From Cylindrospermum sp. FACHB-282 (GTDB taxonomy: Bacteria > Cyanobacteriota > Cyanobacteriia > Cyanobacteriales > Nostocaceae), in contig NZ_JACJRJ010000020.1 of assembly GCF_014697195.1 (NCBI RefSeq), positions 1 through 64,000 of the forward strand: a stretch of DNA of 64,000 nucleotides, read 5' to 3'. Under the pieces are notes generated by a model. It was not told where the DNA came from. It saw only the letters and a list, made by a program, of their open reading frames with translations, and ran no database searches. Of the stretch, positions 1 to 9,219 are shown one piece after another (within the stretch, counting starts at the first letter, position 1; each line of letters starts with the position of its first letter). Both the position numbers and the translations under genes were made by a program.

Positions 1-193
1 TTCATCTCACTTATTTTGCTCTCATGTCAAGTACATTTTTTATTTGCTCGCTGATGTTTATCTTGTTTTTTTTGTCAAGTTCATACTATACCAAATTAGA
101 TGAGCTTACCCTGAACACCGATCTGCAAATGACTATCAATCAAAACTTGTCGATAGCACTTAAATAATTATTAGCTAATCACAACTGACAAGT

Positions 194-208
194 CCGGGGT
201 CTCCCCGG
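194..208 (-). terminator. GC hairpin just downstream of the histidine kinase
   Basis: CCGGGG and CCCCGG flank a TCT loop, two bases beyond the stop codon of the minus-strand kinase gene. There is no T-run on the minus strand after it, so it is either a weak or factor-assisted terminator or an mRNA 3'-end stabiliser. The rest of positions 1-193 is AT-rich and shows no gene. Confidence 0.4.
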
Positions 209-210
209 CC

Positions 211-1614
211 CTAACTAACTTCAGGCAACCAAATAATAAATGTAGTTCCTGGGGTATGAGGTGAAGTGATAGCAGAGTTGATTGCAGGGCTGAAAACCTC
301 TATTTCGCCCTGCATTTGTTCGATCAATTGTTTAGCGATCGCCATTCCCAAACCTGTACCGGGAATCTCTGTTTTCGCTTGCACTCCTCGGTAATGTCTT
401 TCTCCCAAATGCTCTAAATCTTCCGGAGGAATGCCAGGTCCAGTATCACTGATGGCTATACCTTGAAAATTAGCTCTTTTTTGCCCCACTTGAATTAAAA
501 TCTTGCCGCCAGCAAAAGTATATTTCAAAGCATTATCAATGATATTGCTCAATACTTCCCGCAATGCTTTGACGTTAACGTGTACTAGGGGTAAATTGGC
601 GGGAATTTTGGCAATTAGTTGGAGATTTCGCTCTTGAGCGATGGCTTTAGCTGACAATAATAATGGATCTAATAAATCTGCTAACAAGCAATCGGCAGAT
701 TTCTCACCAGTTCCTGGCAATAATAACGCTGGTTTAGCCTCTTTTTGGCAAGTTGCTTCCACAAATACTTCGGTTTCCGGGACTGTCCGTAGTGCTAGAT
801 CCGCCTCTGTCAAATCAATCACTTCATCAAACTGTAGCAACAATTCCTTCAGGCGATCGCTCTCCCGCACGATACTAGTTGCCACATCTCGGTTAAGGTC
901 TGCTGGTCGCAGTCGCTTTAACAGCAGCTGTCCAAAAGTCCGCAAAGCCGTTAATGGGTTGCGAAACTGGTGCAAGAGATTATCCAGTAAATCCCGTTGC
1001 TTTTCTTGGAGAATTTGTTGTTGATGCAACTGCTGCTGCAACCATGCGCGACGCTGATCCAAAATACAGGCGATCGCCATAGTTTGGGCTATCCGTTGAA
1101 TTTCACCTTGCTCATGTTCATTCCATGTCCGGTCTTCCCTGCCTGTCACAAGTAACCCCATCATCACACCCTCATAAATCAGCGGTAAAACAATTTGGTT
1201 TCCACTGAGCAAGCATTCCTCTTGTAAATCAGGTTGGGTTGCCTCTTTTGATTCAGACTCCTGGGATGAGTCAGGAGATTTTGACCCAGCCGTCAATAAT
1301 TTGCTCTGGTGATTACGTAATGCCACAACATTGCCAACTTGTAGTTGCTTGGGTGCGATCGCCTCCTCCAGGGCACTCCGCACAATCGCTTCAGCCGGGA
1401 CATAGCCCATCGTCGAAGCCTGCTCCTCAGAGTGCCGTAATACTCCCGTCTCCGGGTAAACCACCACAGGAATTAGTTTCGCATCACCCGTAGGAGCCTC
1501 TACCAATTCTTGTGTTAAATACACAATACTCAAAGACGCTCCCAACCCTTGGGTGAGTAGCGCTATTTGCTCGTGGCACAGAGCAAGAAAATCAGAACTG
1601 GCAGACATTAACAT
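211..1614 (-). CDS. GAF-domain sensor histidine kinase, Hik2/CSK-like
   Basis: A soluble two-component sensor kinase that would autophosphorylate and pass phosphate to a response regulator not encoded here. Residues about 10-185 form a GAF-type sensor with no membrane segment. The phosphoacceptor helix carries HQFRNPLTALRTFGQLLLKR with H215. The catalytic domain has an N box (NIIDNALKYT), G1 (DTGPGIP) and G2 (GTGLGMAIA). The GAF plus this H-box style resembles the cyanobacterial Hik2/chloroplast sensor kinase group, which senses photosynthetic redox state. I infer that relationship from memory of the motif and it needs an alignment. Two close ATGs (M1 and M3) are possible starts. It is divergent from the DUF3155 gene across a 263-bp spacer. 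Confidence 0.85.
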   Translation of the reverse strand: MLMSASSDFLALCHEQIALLTQGLGASLSIVYLTQELVEAPTGDAKLIPVVVYPETGVLRHSEEQASTMGYVPAEAIVRSALEEAIAPKQLQVGNVVALRNHQSKLLTAGSKSPDSSQESESKEATQPDLQEECLLSGNQIVLPLIYEGVMMGLLVTGREDRTWNEHEQGEIQRIAQTMAIACILDQRRAWLQQQLHQQQILQEKQRDLLDNLLHQFRNPLTALRTFGQLLLKRLRPADLNRDVATSIVRESDRLKELLLQFDEVIDLTEADLALRTVPETEVFVEATCQKEAKPALLLPGTGEKSADCLLADLLDPLLLSAKAIAQERNLQLIAKIPANLPLVHVNVKALREVLSNIIDNALKYTFAGGKILIQVGQKRANFQGIAISDTGPGIPPEDLEHLGERHYRGVQAKTEIPGTGLGMAIAKQLIEQMQGEIEVFSPAINSAITSPHTPGTTFIIWLPEVS

Positions 1615-1810
1615 TTTTTGGTTTTTGCTCAGAATTACAGACTTTGAGGGAGAATCAAAGAAGACGTTGAGTTTTTCCCAATCTTATTTAATAAAGCTTA
1701 ACTAAATCTTCCCAGCAATGGTTTACGCCAAGGGATTATATTCTTACTTACTGTTAATTTCTCTAACTTTCAAAAATATTACTTTTGTTGTATCAAAAGG
1801 TAAAAACCCA

Positions 1811-1839
1811 TTGATTTTTTGAACTAGAACTTATATAAT
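1811..1839 (+). promoter_or_regulatory. Sigma-70-type promoter for the DUF3155 gene
   Basis: TTGATT (1811-1816) is followed after exactly 17 bp by TATAAT (1834-1839), a near-consensus housekeeping promoter. A start a few bases after 1839 would give a leader of about 50 nt before the TTG start at 1899. Confidence 0.55.
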
Positions 1840-1898
1840 GACGACGTATTTTGTAGCTATAACTACAATCTATCAGCTTGAAAGAGGAGGACAATAGG

Positions 1899-2216
1899 TT
1901 GGCAAGGAGACGCAAAAGGAAAAGTCGTCGTCGCCAGGAAGGACGGCGGATTTTAGAACACGTGCCTCAATATAGCATCGAAAGCGGCGAAGAAAAACCT
2001 GTGACAGCAGCTAGAAAATTCATTCAAGCTGAAGGGATTTTGCCACCAGCGCTGCTACTCGTAAAGCGAAACGAACACACTACAGACCGTTATTTCTGGG
2101 CAGAAAAGGGACTGTTTGGTGCTCAATACGTAGAAGAAAACCATTTCTTGTTTCCCAGCCTGAGGATATTAGAATCTCCTACAGGTCAGGAACCAGTGGC
2201 TGTGGCTAGTCGGTAA
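1899..2216 (+). CDS. DUF3155-type small basic protein
   Basis: A 105-residue protein of unknown function that I recognise as the cyanobacterial DUF3155 family. It opens with a very basic stretch (ARRRKRKSRRRQEGRR), suggesting nucleic-acid or ribosome contact, and continues with conserved-looking VTAARKFIQAEG and KRNEHTTDRYFWAEKGLFG blocks. I chose TTG at 1899 rather than the in-frame TTG at 1878. The strong ribosome binding site AGAGGAGG (1883-1890) sits 8 nt before 1899 and would lie inside the gene if the upstream codon were used. It has its own strong promoter and is probably monocistronic. The function cannot be told from sequence. Confidence 0.8.
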   Translation: MARRRKRKSRRRQEGRRILEHVPQYSIESGEEKPVTAARKFIQAEGILPPALLLVKRNEHTTDRYFWAEKGLFGAQYVEENHFLFPSLRILESPTGQEPVAVASR

Positions 2217-2652
2217 ACTATAAATGGTTATTTTACGCATTGAATCTGGCTTCTGATCAATAATTAACTGGCAAAATTGCTCAGTTTATGCAAAAATTCC
2301 AAATTTTTTAAGTTTGTAGCTGAATTTGCCAGTGAGGCTTGTGCAGGTAATTGGAGAATCAACTAGTCTCAAGCTATGCTCAATTGTATGGATTGATTTC
2401 GAGTCTGATAATACAGCAGGGAGTGGGAACAGAGTCAAGCGCATTCAAAAGTAAAGTGCTGGCGTTGTGATCTCATCAGGTGGATTGCCAACACACTCTG
2501 TCAACCAATCTAAATTTTTCCCTATGACAACAGTTGTGGGGGGAAACCGACAACACAAGAGTCATTTTGCCTCCTCCCTACTGTCCATTTCCTCAATAGT
2601 TGGTCAGAAGTCTGCATCTCATAATTTAGGCGATGGTCTCAATAACCAACAG
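2217..2652. other. Intergenic, no gene seen
   Basis: A 436-bp AT-rich spacer between the convergent DUF3155 and CCB1-like genes. A 67-codon open frame at 2467-2670 lacks a ribosome binding site and resembles no family, so it is not called. No clear terminator stem was found. Confidence 0.5.
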
Positions 2653-3183
2653 TCAATCAGCAACTTTTAACTGTAATGCCCTCTGTAACTCAGCGAGTTC
2701 ATCTCTATGGGCGATCACAGTAACACTACTTGGGGAGCGTTGTTCGTTCTGGTTCAATTCTACCTTGAGCGAAACCTTCTCAAGTCTTCCAGCTTTTTTC
2801 CAATAAAATAGACCACTTAAAGGCGACAGCACCACTATCGCTGGAAATAACTGACTAGAACCAGGAAAAAGCAGCGTCAAAACCAGTGATAAACAAGCAA
2901 GACCAGTAAATGCTAGCAACGTCAAAAAGACAGCTAAAAACGAGCTAGGTCTAACAAACCCTTCAAAAGTCACTTGGTTTTGTTCTTGGTCTACCGCTGC
3001 CACTCGGTAAGACCGAGACCGAAAATACTCCTTCAATTGAGACATTAAAGCAGCTTCGTCTTGCTCAGATACTAGTTGCGCTTTTTCTATGCGGTCTTTG
3101 GTCGAGGCACGAATAAAGAAAAACAGACCAACCGATAACAACAAGGTTAGCAGCAACGTGGAGGGCAGAATAACGGTATCCAT
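2653..3183 (-). CDS. CCB1-like protein for cytochrome b6f haem assembly
   Basis: A 176-residue membrane protein. An N-terminal helix (LLLTLLLSVGLFFFIRAS) is followed by a soluble stretch, two more hydrophobic helices at about residues 83-125, and a soluble C-terminus. The 'LFFFIRASTKDR' start and overall pattern match what I remember of cyanobacterial 'cofactor assembly of complex C subunit B' proteins of the CCB1 type. These act with CCB2-CCB4 to attach the c-type haem ci (cn) to cytochrome b6 in the thylakoid membrane. It lies 64 bp downstream of a PadR regulator on the same strand, so the two may be co-transcribed. The family call is from memory. The topology is directly visible. Confidence 0.6.
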   Translation of the reverse strand: MDTVILPSTLLLTLLLSVGLFFFIRASTKDRIEKAQLVSEQDEAALMSQLKEYFRSRSYRVAAVDQEQNQVTFEGFVRPSSFLAVFLTLLAFTGLACLSLVLTLLFPGSSQLFPAIVVLSPLSGLFYWKKAGRLEKVSLKVELNQNEQRSPSSVTVIAHRDELAELQRALQLKVAD

Positions 3184-3247
3184 AACTAATGTTTACTGTT
3201 TTATAGGAGGGGACTTATTCATTATCAATCATTCGTTAAATTGTCCT

Positions 3248-3583
3248 CTATTTGATATACTCCAGCCAAAGATCAGCTAAATCCAGCGACTGAACTTGCC
3301 ATTCTGGAGAAATCTGGTACATCCGCCTGGGGCGTCCCCGTCCTTCGAGTCTTTTCCAATATCCAACAATAGCCCTTTCGTCTTCGAGAAATTTAATCGC
3401 ACTATAAAGTACGGTATCTGAAAGCCGATATTTTGGATATCTAGTTTCCAGTCGCTGGATCAACTCGGTTCCGTAAGATTCACCTTGTAGTAAAACATGC
3501 AGTATGTAACAAACTGCTAGTTCCTGACAGAGGTAAGTTGGCGGAGGATTCTCAAAAAAATGATATATATCCTCAAGTTTCAT
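3248..3583 (-). CDS. PadR-family transcriptional regulator
   Basis: A 111-residue winged-helix repressor-type regulator. Recognisable PadR features are the N-terminal helices ending in YGTELIQRLE, the recognition region around LSDTVLYSAIKFLEDE, and the wing with GRPRRMYQISPEW. It is short, with only a brief C-terminal dimerisation helix, as in PadR subfamily 2. It lies immediately upstream of the CCB1-like gene in the same direction. A perfect 6-bp inverted repeat 56 bp upstream of its start is a plausible autoregulatory operator. The ligand or signal is unknown. Confidence 0.8.
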   Translation of the reverse strand: MKLEDIYHFFENPPPTYLCQELAVCYILHVLLQGESYGTELIQRLETRYPKYRLSDTVLYSAIKFLEDERAIVGYWKRLEGRGRPRRMYQISPEWQVQSLDLADLWLEYIK

Positions 3584-3638
3584 GGTTAGTGAATGGCTAA
3601 AAAAATGCCTTAGGGTAAGGTAAGTAATTCAGGTAATC

Positions 3639-3654
3639 AGTATACAAATATACT
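3639..3654. promoter_or_regulatory. Candidate PadR operator
   Basis: AGTATA-CAAA-TATACT is a perfect 6-bp inverted repeat around a 4-nt centre, 56-71 bp upstream of the PadR start codon. PadR proteins usually bind short AT-rich palindromes in their own promoters, which makes this a reasonable operator. The assignment is inferred from position only. Confidence 0.4.
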
Positions 3655-4286
3655 ATAGCTTCCATAAGTAGATATAGCTACTGAGGTTTGATTTCCAAAA
3701 TGTAAACAAACATTAAACAATTACCCACGTTTTTTCTTTAGTGGGATGAGTGTGCAAGTTTTAGGGGTGCAAAAATCTGCGCCCCTACCAGATTTCGCAG
3801 CAGTGTGGTTAGGAGCAAGCAGACAGTGTCTTTGCCGCCATCTTGTGTGTTGAGTGATGCCGTGCTGGTTAGAGATGTTGAAGCAATAAGATACCTATCG
3901 AAGAAATTTTACAGTTAAAATGCCATTTTGTCTGTAAAGCTTAAATAAACACTTTGTTTTACGGTACTTTTTCTAGTCTAGAGCCTAAAATGTTGAGCCA
4001 AAGGAGTTTTACGGCTGAAAGCTGCCCTAACTATGGACACACTTCAGTCAAAAGCCAGTACTAACTGTGCCAATTTTAAATTTGGGAATTGGGATTTGGG
4101 ATTAAGCAAAAAGACTAAATCTAAAATTTAAGAATCCAAACTTGGATACCCCTAGATTTATCAGTCGAGACAATTTCAAATCTCAAATTGAAAATTCTAT
4201 GACTGACTGGACTTGAAATACTCTTGTTCTATCTCTTAAATTCGATATTAAACTTATCCAGCGGAAGCATGAATTGGTGATCTGCT
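3655..4286. other. Intergenic spacer with a small GC hairpin
   Basis: Over 600 bp without a convincing gene between PadR and DUF3611. It holds a hairpin at about 3763-3788 (AGGGGTGC paired with GCGCCCCT, one G-T pair). This 'gcgcccctac' type of sequence recurs near 16993, so it is probably a dispersed intergenic repeat. Around 4081-4145 there is low-complexity sequence built from 'gggattTgg' and 'ctaaaat' units. Confidence 0.45.
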
Positions 4287-4865
4287 ATGTCACAAAACCC
4301 CGACGCCCCCTCCTCTTCTTCTAATCTACGGGCAATTGCCCAAACATTTCGCCTTACAGGTTGGATTAGTTTTTGGATTCAGTTAGTACTAGGCGTAATT
4401 TCTGGTATAATAGTGCTGCTTTTTGCCATTTTTAGTCAAAGAACTGGCAGCCCAAGTAATAATCCAGGAACTGGGTTTGGCGTCTTTTTAGCAATTTGTG
4501 GATTGGTTGTTTTGGGAGTGGGCATTTATTTGGCTTACCGTTACACCAGAATCGGTAATCAACTGCAATCTTCTAATCCCAACAACCGCCCTCGCAAAAG
4601 TGAGACTGTACAAGTTTTGCGTTTGGGACTAATGGTGAATTTAGCGGGAATTTTAGTCACACTATTAGGGGCCCAAGCAATTGTGGGTACCCTAGTTGCT
4701 AGGTCTATCTCCCCTCAAGCCGTAACTACCCAACTATTTGACCCCACCCGAATTATTAGCGGTCTAGATATGCTTGTGGTGCAGGCAAACACTAACACTG
4801 TTTCAGCACACTTTGCCGGACTTGTAGTCTCGCTGTGGCTACTCAATCGCATTAACCGTTCTTAG
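4287..4865 (+). CDS. DUF3611 (TIC21/PIC1-like) membrane protein
   Basis: A 192-residue integral membrane protein. Four hydrophobic segments are visible at about residues 28-50, 67-85, 110-132 and 170-188, after a Ser/Pro-rich start. The pattern matches DUF3611, the family that includes the chloroplast envelope protein TIC21/PIC1, for which roles in protein import and iron permeation have been proposed, and its cyanobacterial homologues. It probably sits in the inner or thylakoid membrane. serS follows 100 bp later on the same strand, but nothing shows a shared function. Confidence 0.75.
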   Translation: MSQNPDAPSSSSNLRAIAQTFRLTGWISFWIQLVLGVISGIIVLLFAIFSQRTGSPSNNPGTGFGVFLAICGLVVLGVGIYLAYRYTRIGNQLQSSNPNNRPRKSETVQVLRLGLMVNLAGILVTLLGAQAIVGTLVARSISPQAVTTQLFDPTRIISGLDMLVVQANTNTVSAHFAGLVVSLWLLNRINRS

Positions 4866-4966
4866 CAAACATTTTTCTGGTTGCAATTCCGGTGACGGCA
4901 AGCCAAAATCAGTATATGCTGGTGTTTTGGCGAAAAGATACTCGGCTAAAAATAAAAGAAAAATCT

Positions 4967-6247
4967 GTGTTGGATCTTAAGCAAATTCGGGAAAATCCCC
5001 AATTAGTTCAGGAACGGTTGAATGGTCGTAGTGGTAAATACGATATTCAGCCCATATTAGACTTAGATAAAAAGCAACGGGAACTGGAAGGGACACGCAG
5101 TCAACTCCAAGCTCGAAGTAACGAAATCGGTAAAATCGTCGGGCAAAAGATAAAATCTGGGATAGATCCTCAAGACCCAGAACTTCAAGCCTTGCGGGAT
5201 GAAGGGAACTCCATCAAAGCTAAATTAAGCGAACTGGAACCCCAAGAAAAAGAACTGAAAGCGGAAATTCACCAAAAGCTACTAGAACTCCCCAATTTAC
5301 CAAGTGATGCTACACCCATTGGTAAAACTGAGGAAGATAACCAAGAAGTACGCCGTTGGGGGGATGAATATCTGCCCCAAAACCCGAATATTCTCCCCCA
5401 TTGGGAAATTGGGGAAAAGTTAGGTATTCTCAATATTGAGCGAGCCGTAAAAGTTGCCCAAAGTCGCTTTGTAACGTTAGTGGGGGCTGGTGCGGCGCTG
5501 GAGAGGGCATTAATTCAATTTATGCTATCCCTGCAAACCCAAGCTGGGTATGTGGAAGTCAGTCCACCACTGTTAGTAAACACTGATTCTTTAACCGGAA
5601 CCGGTCAGTTACCCAAGTTTGCAGAAGAAAGCTTTAAATGTGCTGAAGACGATTTGTGGTTAATACCCACAGCGGAAGTTCCCGTTACCAACCTCTACCG
5701 GGGAGAAATTCTGGCTGCTGAAGATTTACCTATTTATCACTGTGCTTATACTCCTTGTTTCCGTCGGGAAGCGGGAAGCTATGGACGGGATATGCGGGGT
5801 TTAATTCGTCTGCATCAATTCAATAAAGTGGAGTTGGTGAAACTTGTTCATCCTAGTTCTTCTTTTGAGGAATTAGAAAAATTAGTAGGGAATGCGGAAG
5901 CAATTTTACAGGCTTTAAAATTACCTTACCGTGTTATCAATTTATGTACTGGTGATTTAGGTTTTTCGGCAACTAAAACCTATGATTTAGAAGTTTGGCT
6001 ACCTTCTTCTGGCAAGTACCGCGAAATTTCTAGTTGTTCTAATTGTTTTGATTTCCAAGCACGACGGGCTGATATTCGCTTTAAGGAAGGGGGTAAGAAG
6101 GGGACGCAGTTTGTCCATACGCTTAATGGTTCTGGGTTGGCTGTGGGGCGGACAATGGCGGCGATTTTGGAGAATTATCAACAACCAGATGGGACGGTGT
6201 TGATACCGGAGGTGTTGCGATCGTTTTTAGGGCGAGAAGTATTGTAA
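4967..6247 (+). CDS. serS: Serine--tRNA ligase
   Basis: Charges tRNA-Ser, and selenocysteine tRNA where present, in the cytoplasm. The N-terminal coiled-coil arm starts [15 protein letters not shown], and the class II core shows motif 2 ([14 protein letters not shown], then LIRLHQF) and motif 3 ([13 protein letters not shown]). I start it at GTG 4967, which gives the family-typical MLDLKQIRE terminus and 426 residues. The frame is open upstream to 4892, but that extension is not family-like. No strong Shine-Dalgarno is visible. It ends about 60 bp before the inverted repeat that leads into the helicase gene. Confidence 0.95.
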   Translation: MLDLKQIRENPQLVQERLNGRSGKYDIQPILDLDKKQRELEGTRSQLQARSNEIGKIVGQKIKSGIDPQDPELQALRDEGNSIKAKLSELEPQEKELKAEIHQKLLELPNLPSDATPIGKTEEDNQEVRRWGDEYLPQNPNILPHWEIGEKLGILNIERAVKVAQSRFVTLVGAGAALERALIQFMLSLQTQAGYVEVSPPLLVNTDSLTGTGQLPKFAEESFKCAEDDLWLIPTAEVPVTNLYRGEILAAEDLPIYHCAYTPCFRREAGSYGRDMRGLIRLHQFNKVELVKLVHPSSSFEELEKLVGNAEAILQALKLPYRVINLCTGDLGFSATKTYDLEVWLPSSGKYREISSCSNCFDFQARRADIRFKEGGKKGTQFVHTLNGSGLAVGRTMAAILENYQQPDGTVLIPEVLRSFLGREVL

Positions 6248-6309
6248 TACAAACAAAAGCATGGTAACAGCATCATAGATTAATGGTAGAATCATAATAA
6301 TAGGCTGTG

Positions 6310-6342
6310 CTATTCAGCCTAAGTGTAGTTAGGCTTGAATAG
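6310..6342 (+). promoter_or_regulatory. Inverted repeat in the leader of the helicase-nuclease gene
   Basis: CTATTCAGCCTA (6310-6321) and TAGGCTTGAATAG (6330-6342) are inverted copies that differ by one extra base, separated by 8 nt. The repeat ends 2 nt before the ribosome binding site caggag (6345-6350) of the gene starting at 6356. It could be an operator or an RNA hairpin that gates translation. Both readings are inference. Confidence 0.55.
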
Positions 6343-6355
6343 TACAGGAGATATT

Positions 6356-8851
6356 ATGCCTATTGACTTGGGTAAAATTAATACCGGAAATACAAGTGAT
6401 ACATCTCTTCATCCTAGAGAAATATTTACAGCCCTTCCAGGTAAGAAAGAAGGCAAGTTTGAATATCCGAGAGACGTTCAAACACAGGTTTGGGATCATT
6501 GGTTTTCAAGGAGGAATGAAAAAGATTTAGTTGTCAAAATGAATACGGGTAGTGGCAAAACCGTAGTCGGATTACTTATCCTAAAGAGTTGCTTAAATGA
6601 AGGTAAAGGTTCCGCAGTTTATGTGGTTCCTGACAAATATCTGGTAAAACAGGTTATTGATGAAGCAAAAGACCTGGGAATTGAAGTTACAAATGACACT
6701 AGTTCCCCTAGATTTCTGTCGGGCAAAGCTATTTTAGTCATTAATATATATAAGCTAGTTAATGGAAAGTCAGTTTTTGGTGTTGGTGATGAAGGCATCA
6801 AAATTAACATTGGTAGCATCATCATCGATGATGCACACGCGTGTCTCGACACGGTAGAAGACCAATTTATGTTAACAATTGATAGCCAAAATCCTGCATA
6901 CAAAGAAATTTATCAATGCTTTAAAGAATCACTTCGTGATCAATGTTTAGTAAAGGAATCTGAGATTAATAATCGTGAGCGTGATGTTTATATGCAAGTT
7001 CCTTTTTGGAGTTGGCAAAGTAAGATACCAGAAATCTCACAAATATTAATTAAAAACAAAAATACTGAATGGCTAAAGTTTGTATGGCCATTGATAAAAG
7101 AATCACTAGCTCTCTCAAGGTGCGTTGTTAGCTCAGATAAAATAGAGATATCACCGCACTGCATACCAATTGATATGATTCCGAGTATTACCAATGCTCG
7201 TAGAAAGATATTTATGACAGCGACTTTAGTGGATGACAGTATTTTGTCTAGCCATTTTGGTATTACAGAGGAGTCTATTAATAGGGCTGTTATACCCAAT
7301 ACAGCAGGTGATATTGGTGATAGGATGATCCTCCTTCCACAAGTAATCAATACTAAATTAACTGATGATGAAATAAAACAGTTTTGTAAGTCGATTTCAC
7401 AAGATGTGAATGTTGTTGTTATCGTTCCATCAGATGAACGAGCTAAATACTGGAAAGATCAGGCCGATCAAATTTTGAATAAGGATAATCTGTATGAAGG
7501 AGTAACTCGCTTAAAAAAAGAAAAAGTTGGTCTGACAATATTAGTGAATCGCTACGACGGAGTAGACTTACCAAAGGATGCCTGTAGATTTATTGTAATT
7601 GATGGATTGCCAGTTGCTAGACGGTTGATTGATAAAGTTGAACAAGTCATCCTAATGGGAAGTTCAAGAAAAGCTACTCAACTAGTTCAAAAAATAGAGC
7701 AAGGAATGGGGCGCGGTGTCAGATCCAGCGACGATTACTGTGTTGTATTTTTAATGGGACGTAATCTTACTAGCCAATTATATGCTGGAGGTGCAATAGA
7801 TAAATTTTCTCCAGGAACTAAAGCACAAATAAACCTATCGAACCAGATTTCTGAGCAAATTAAAGGAGAAGACTTGCCTCAGATACGGGAAGCAATTATG
7901 TATTGCTTACATAGAAACCAAGATTGGGTATCTAAAAGCAAGGGGGCTTTAGCAGCACTTTCATATGAAGAAAGTAGTACACCAGATTTGATAACAATTG
8001 CACAAAGGAAAACGTATAATTTTGCTGCTATAAACAACTATAATGCCGCAGTGAGTGAGCTTAGAAAAGTTGTAAATACAGTAGATGAGAAACCTCTAAA
8101 GTCCTACCTAAAACAATGCTTGGCAGAGTACATTAACTTCTATGATCCGGCAGAGGCGCAAAGGACTTTGATGTCAGCAGCCAGTGATAACTCAAGAGTA
8201 ACTAAGCCAATGGAGGGCATCTCATATCACAAGCTTGAATCGAAAGCTATGGATCAAGCAAGAATATGTGGTGATTACTTAAGACAAAAATTTGATGATC
8301 CAAATAAAATCGTTGTTGAGATGTATGGATTGTTAGAATCATTGATATTTAAACCAGAGACAGCAGATATATTTGAAGAATCATTGAAGACTATTGCTCG
8401 GTATATTGGATTTAATAGTCAGCGTCCAGAAGCAGAGTATAGGAAAGGCCCAGATGTACTTTGGGAAGTCGGAAACTTATCATACTTTGTGATCGAGTGC
8501 AAAAATGGAGCTACTACAGATACTATTAACAAAGGTGACTGCAATCAGTTAAATGGCTCTGGTGAGTGGTTTACTGATAAATACGATGAAACTTGTAGAT
8601 TTACTCCCATTTTAGTTCATCCATCAGTTAAGTTTGAATATGCTGCCACACCTAAAGAGAAAACACGAATTATTAATGGAGAAAAGCTAAATCTATTGCG
8701 TGAAAATATATCTCATTTCATCAATGCATTATGCGTAGATAACAAGATTAATGATGATAGAGCTATTAGGGAGAGATTGATGTTCTACAAACTGACAGCC
8801 GATAGATTTTGCGAGAATTATACTACTAATTACACTACTAAGTTTAAATGA
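6356..8851 (+). CDS. SF2 helicase fused to a PD-(D/E)XK nuclease domain
   Basis: An 831-residue protein with two enzymatic parts. The helicase half has Walker A NTGSGKT (63-69), a DDAH box in SIIIDDAHA (about 154-162), motif III MTATL (287-291) and a motif VI-like QGMGRGVRSSDD (449-460), which resembles XPD/DinG-type enzymes. A helical middle region follows, then a restriction-like fold: GPD (698-700) and FVIECK, with E714 and K716 forming the PD...ExK signature. Such helicase-nuclease fusions are typical of restriction or phage-defence genes. I do not recognise a named system. The start ATG is set by caggag 5 nt upstream. HicAB follows 134 bp later. The gene is AT-richer than serS and rseP beside it, suggesting acquisition. 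Confidence 0.85.
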   Translation: MPIDLGKINTGNTSDTSLHPREIFTALPGKKEGKFEYPRDVQTQVWDHWFSRRNEKDLVVKMNTGSGKTVVGLLILKSCLNEGKGSAVYVVPDKYLVKQVIDEAKDLGIEVTNDTSSPRFLSGKAILVINIYKLVNGKSVFGVGDEGIKINIGSIIIDDAHACLDTVEDQFMLTIDSQNPAYKEIYQCFKESLRDQCLVKESEINNRERDVYMQVPFWSWQSKIPEISQILIKNKNTEWLKFVWPLIKESLALSRCVVSSDKIEISPHCIPIDMIPSITNARRKIFMTATLVDDSILSSHFGITEESINRAVIPNTAGDIGDRMILLPQVINTKLTDDEIKQFCKSISQDVNVVVIVPSDERAKYWKDQADQILNKDNLYEGVTRLKKEKVGLTILVNRYDGVDLPKDACRFIVIDGLPVARRLIDKVEQVILMGSSRKATQLVQKIEQGMGRGVRSSDDYCVVFLMGRNLTSQLYAGGAIDKFSPGTKAQINLSNQISEQIKGEDLPQIREAIMYCLHRNQDWVSKSKGALAALSYEESSTPDLITIAQRKTYNFAAINNYNAAVSELRKVVNTVDEKPLKSYLKQCLAEYINFYDPAEAQRTLMSAASDNSRVTKPMEGISYHKLESKAMDQARICGDYLRQKFDDPNKIVVEMYGLLESLIFKPETADIFEESLKTIARYIGFNSQRPEAEYRKGPDVLWEVGNLSYFVIECKNGATTDTINKGDCNQLNGSGEWFTDKYDETCRFTPILVHPSVKFEYAATPKEKTRIINGEKLNLLRENISHFINALCVDNKINDDRAIRERLMFYKLTADRFCENYTTNYTTKFK

Positions 8852-8985
8852 ACGGCGCAGGGGAAAATTAGTTCAGTGCGATCGCTAATCTTGTAGAGTG
8901 CGTTAATGAAATTTAACAAACCCTATAGTTACGTGGTGGTTTCTTATAAAGTGCGATCGCGTAAAATCTGCTGTATATTCAAAAT

Positions 8986-9219
8986 ATGGTGAAAAGAGAC
9001 AAGTTACTTGAACTTTTAAAAAATAGCCCCAATAATGTAACATTTAGCGATATTCGTAAGCTTTTAGAGTTAGAGGAATTTGTACTAGATAGAATTACAG
9101 GTAGTCATCATATCTTCAAGAAAGATGAAACAATTTTAGTGATTCCAGTTCATAATAATCGTGTTAAGTCTGTTTATGTGAGACGAGTTGTAGAGCTAAT
9201 TGAAGGAGAAGAATTGTGA
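8986..9219 (+). CDS. hicA: HicA-type mRNA interferase toxin
   Basis: A 77-residue dsRNA-binding-fold toxin of the type II HicAB module. When free it would cleave mRNA and arrest growth. The catalytic histidine lies in GSHHIFKK, and the C-terminal basic VHNNRVKSVYVRRVVE is typical. Cyanobacterial members of this family are about this long. Its TGA overlaps the GTG start of hicB by 4 nt, so the two proteins are translationally coupled. The order toxin-antitoxin is normal for HicAB. Confidence 0.85.
   Translation: MVKRDKLLELLKNSPNNVTFSDIRKLLELEEFVLDRITGSHHIFKKDETILVIPVHNNRVKSVYVRRVVELIEGEEL

Noticed and set aside
2467-2670. 67-codon plus-strand open frame
   Set aside because: No ribosome binding site, no family resemblance, and it overlaps the end of the CCB1-like gene; treated as intergenic.
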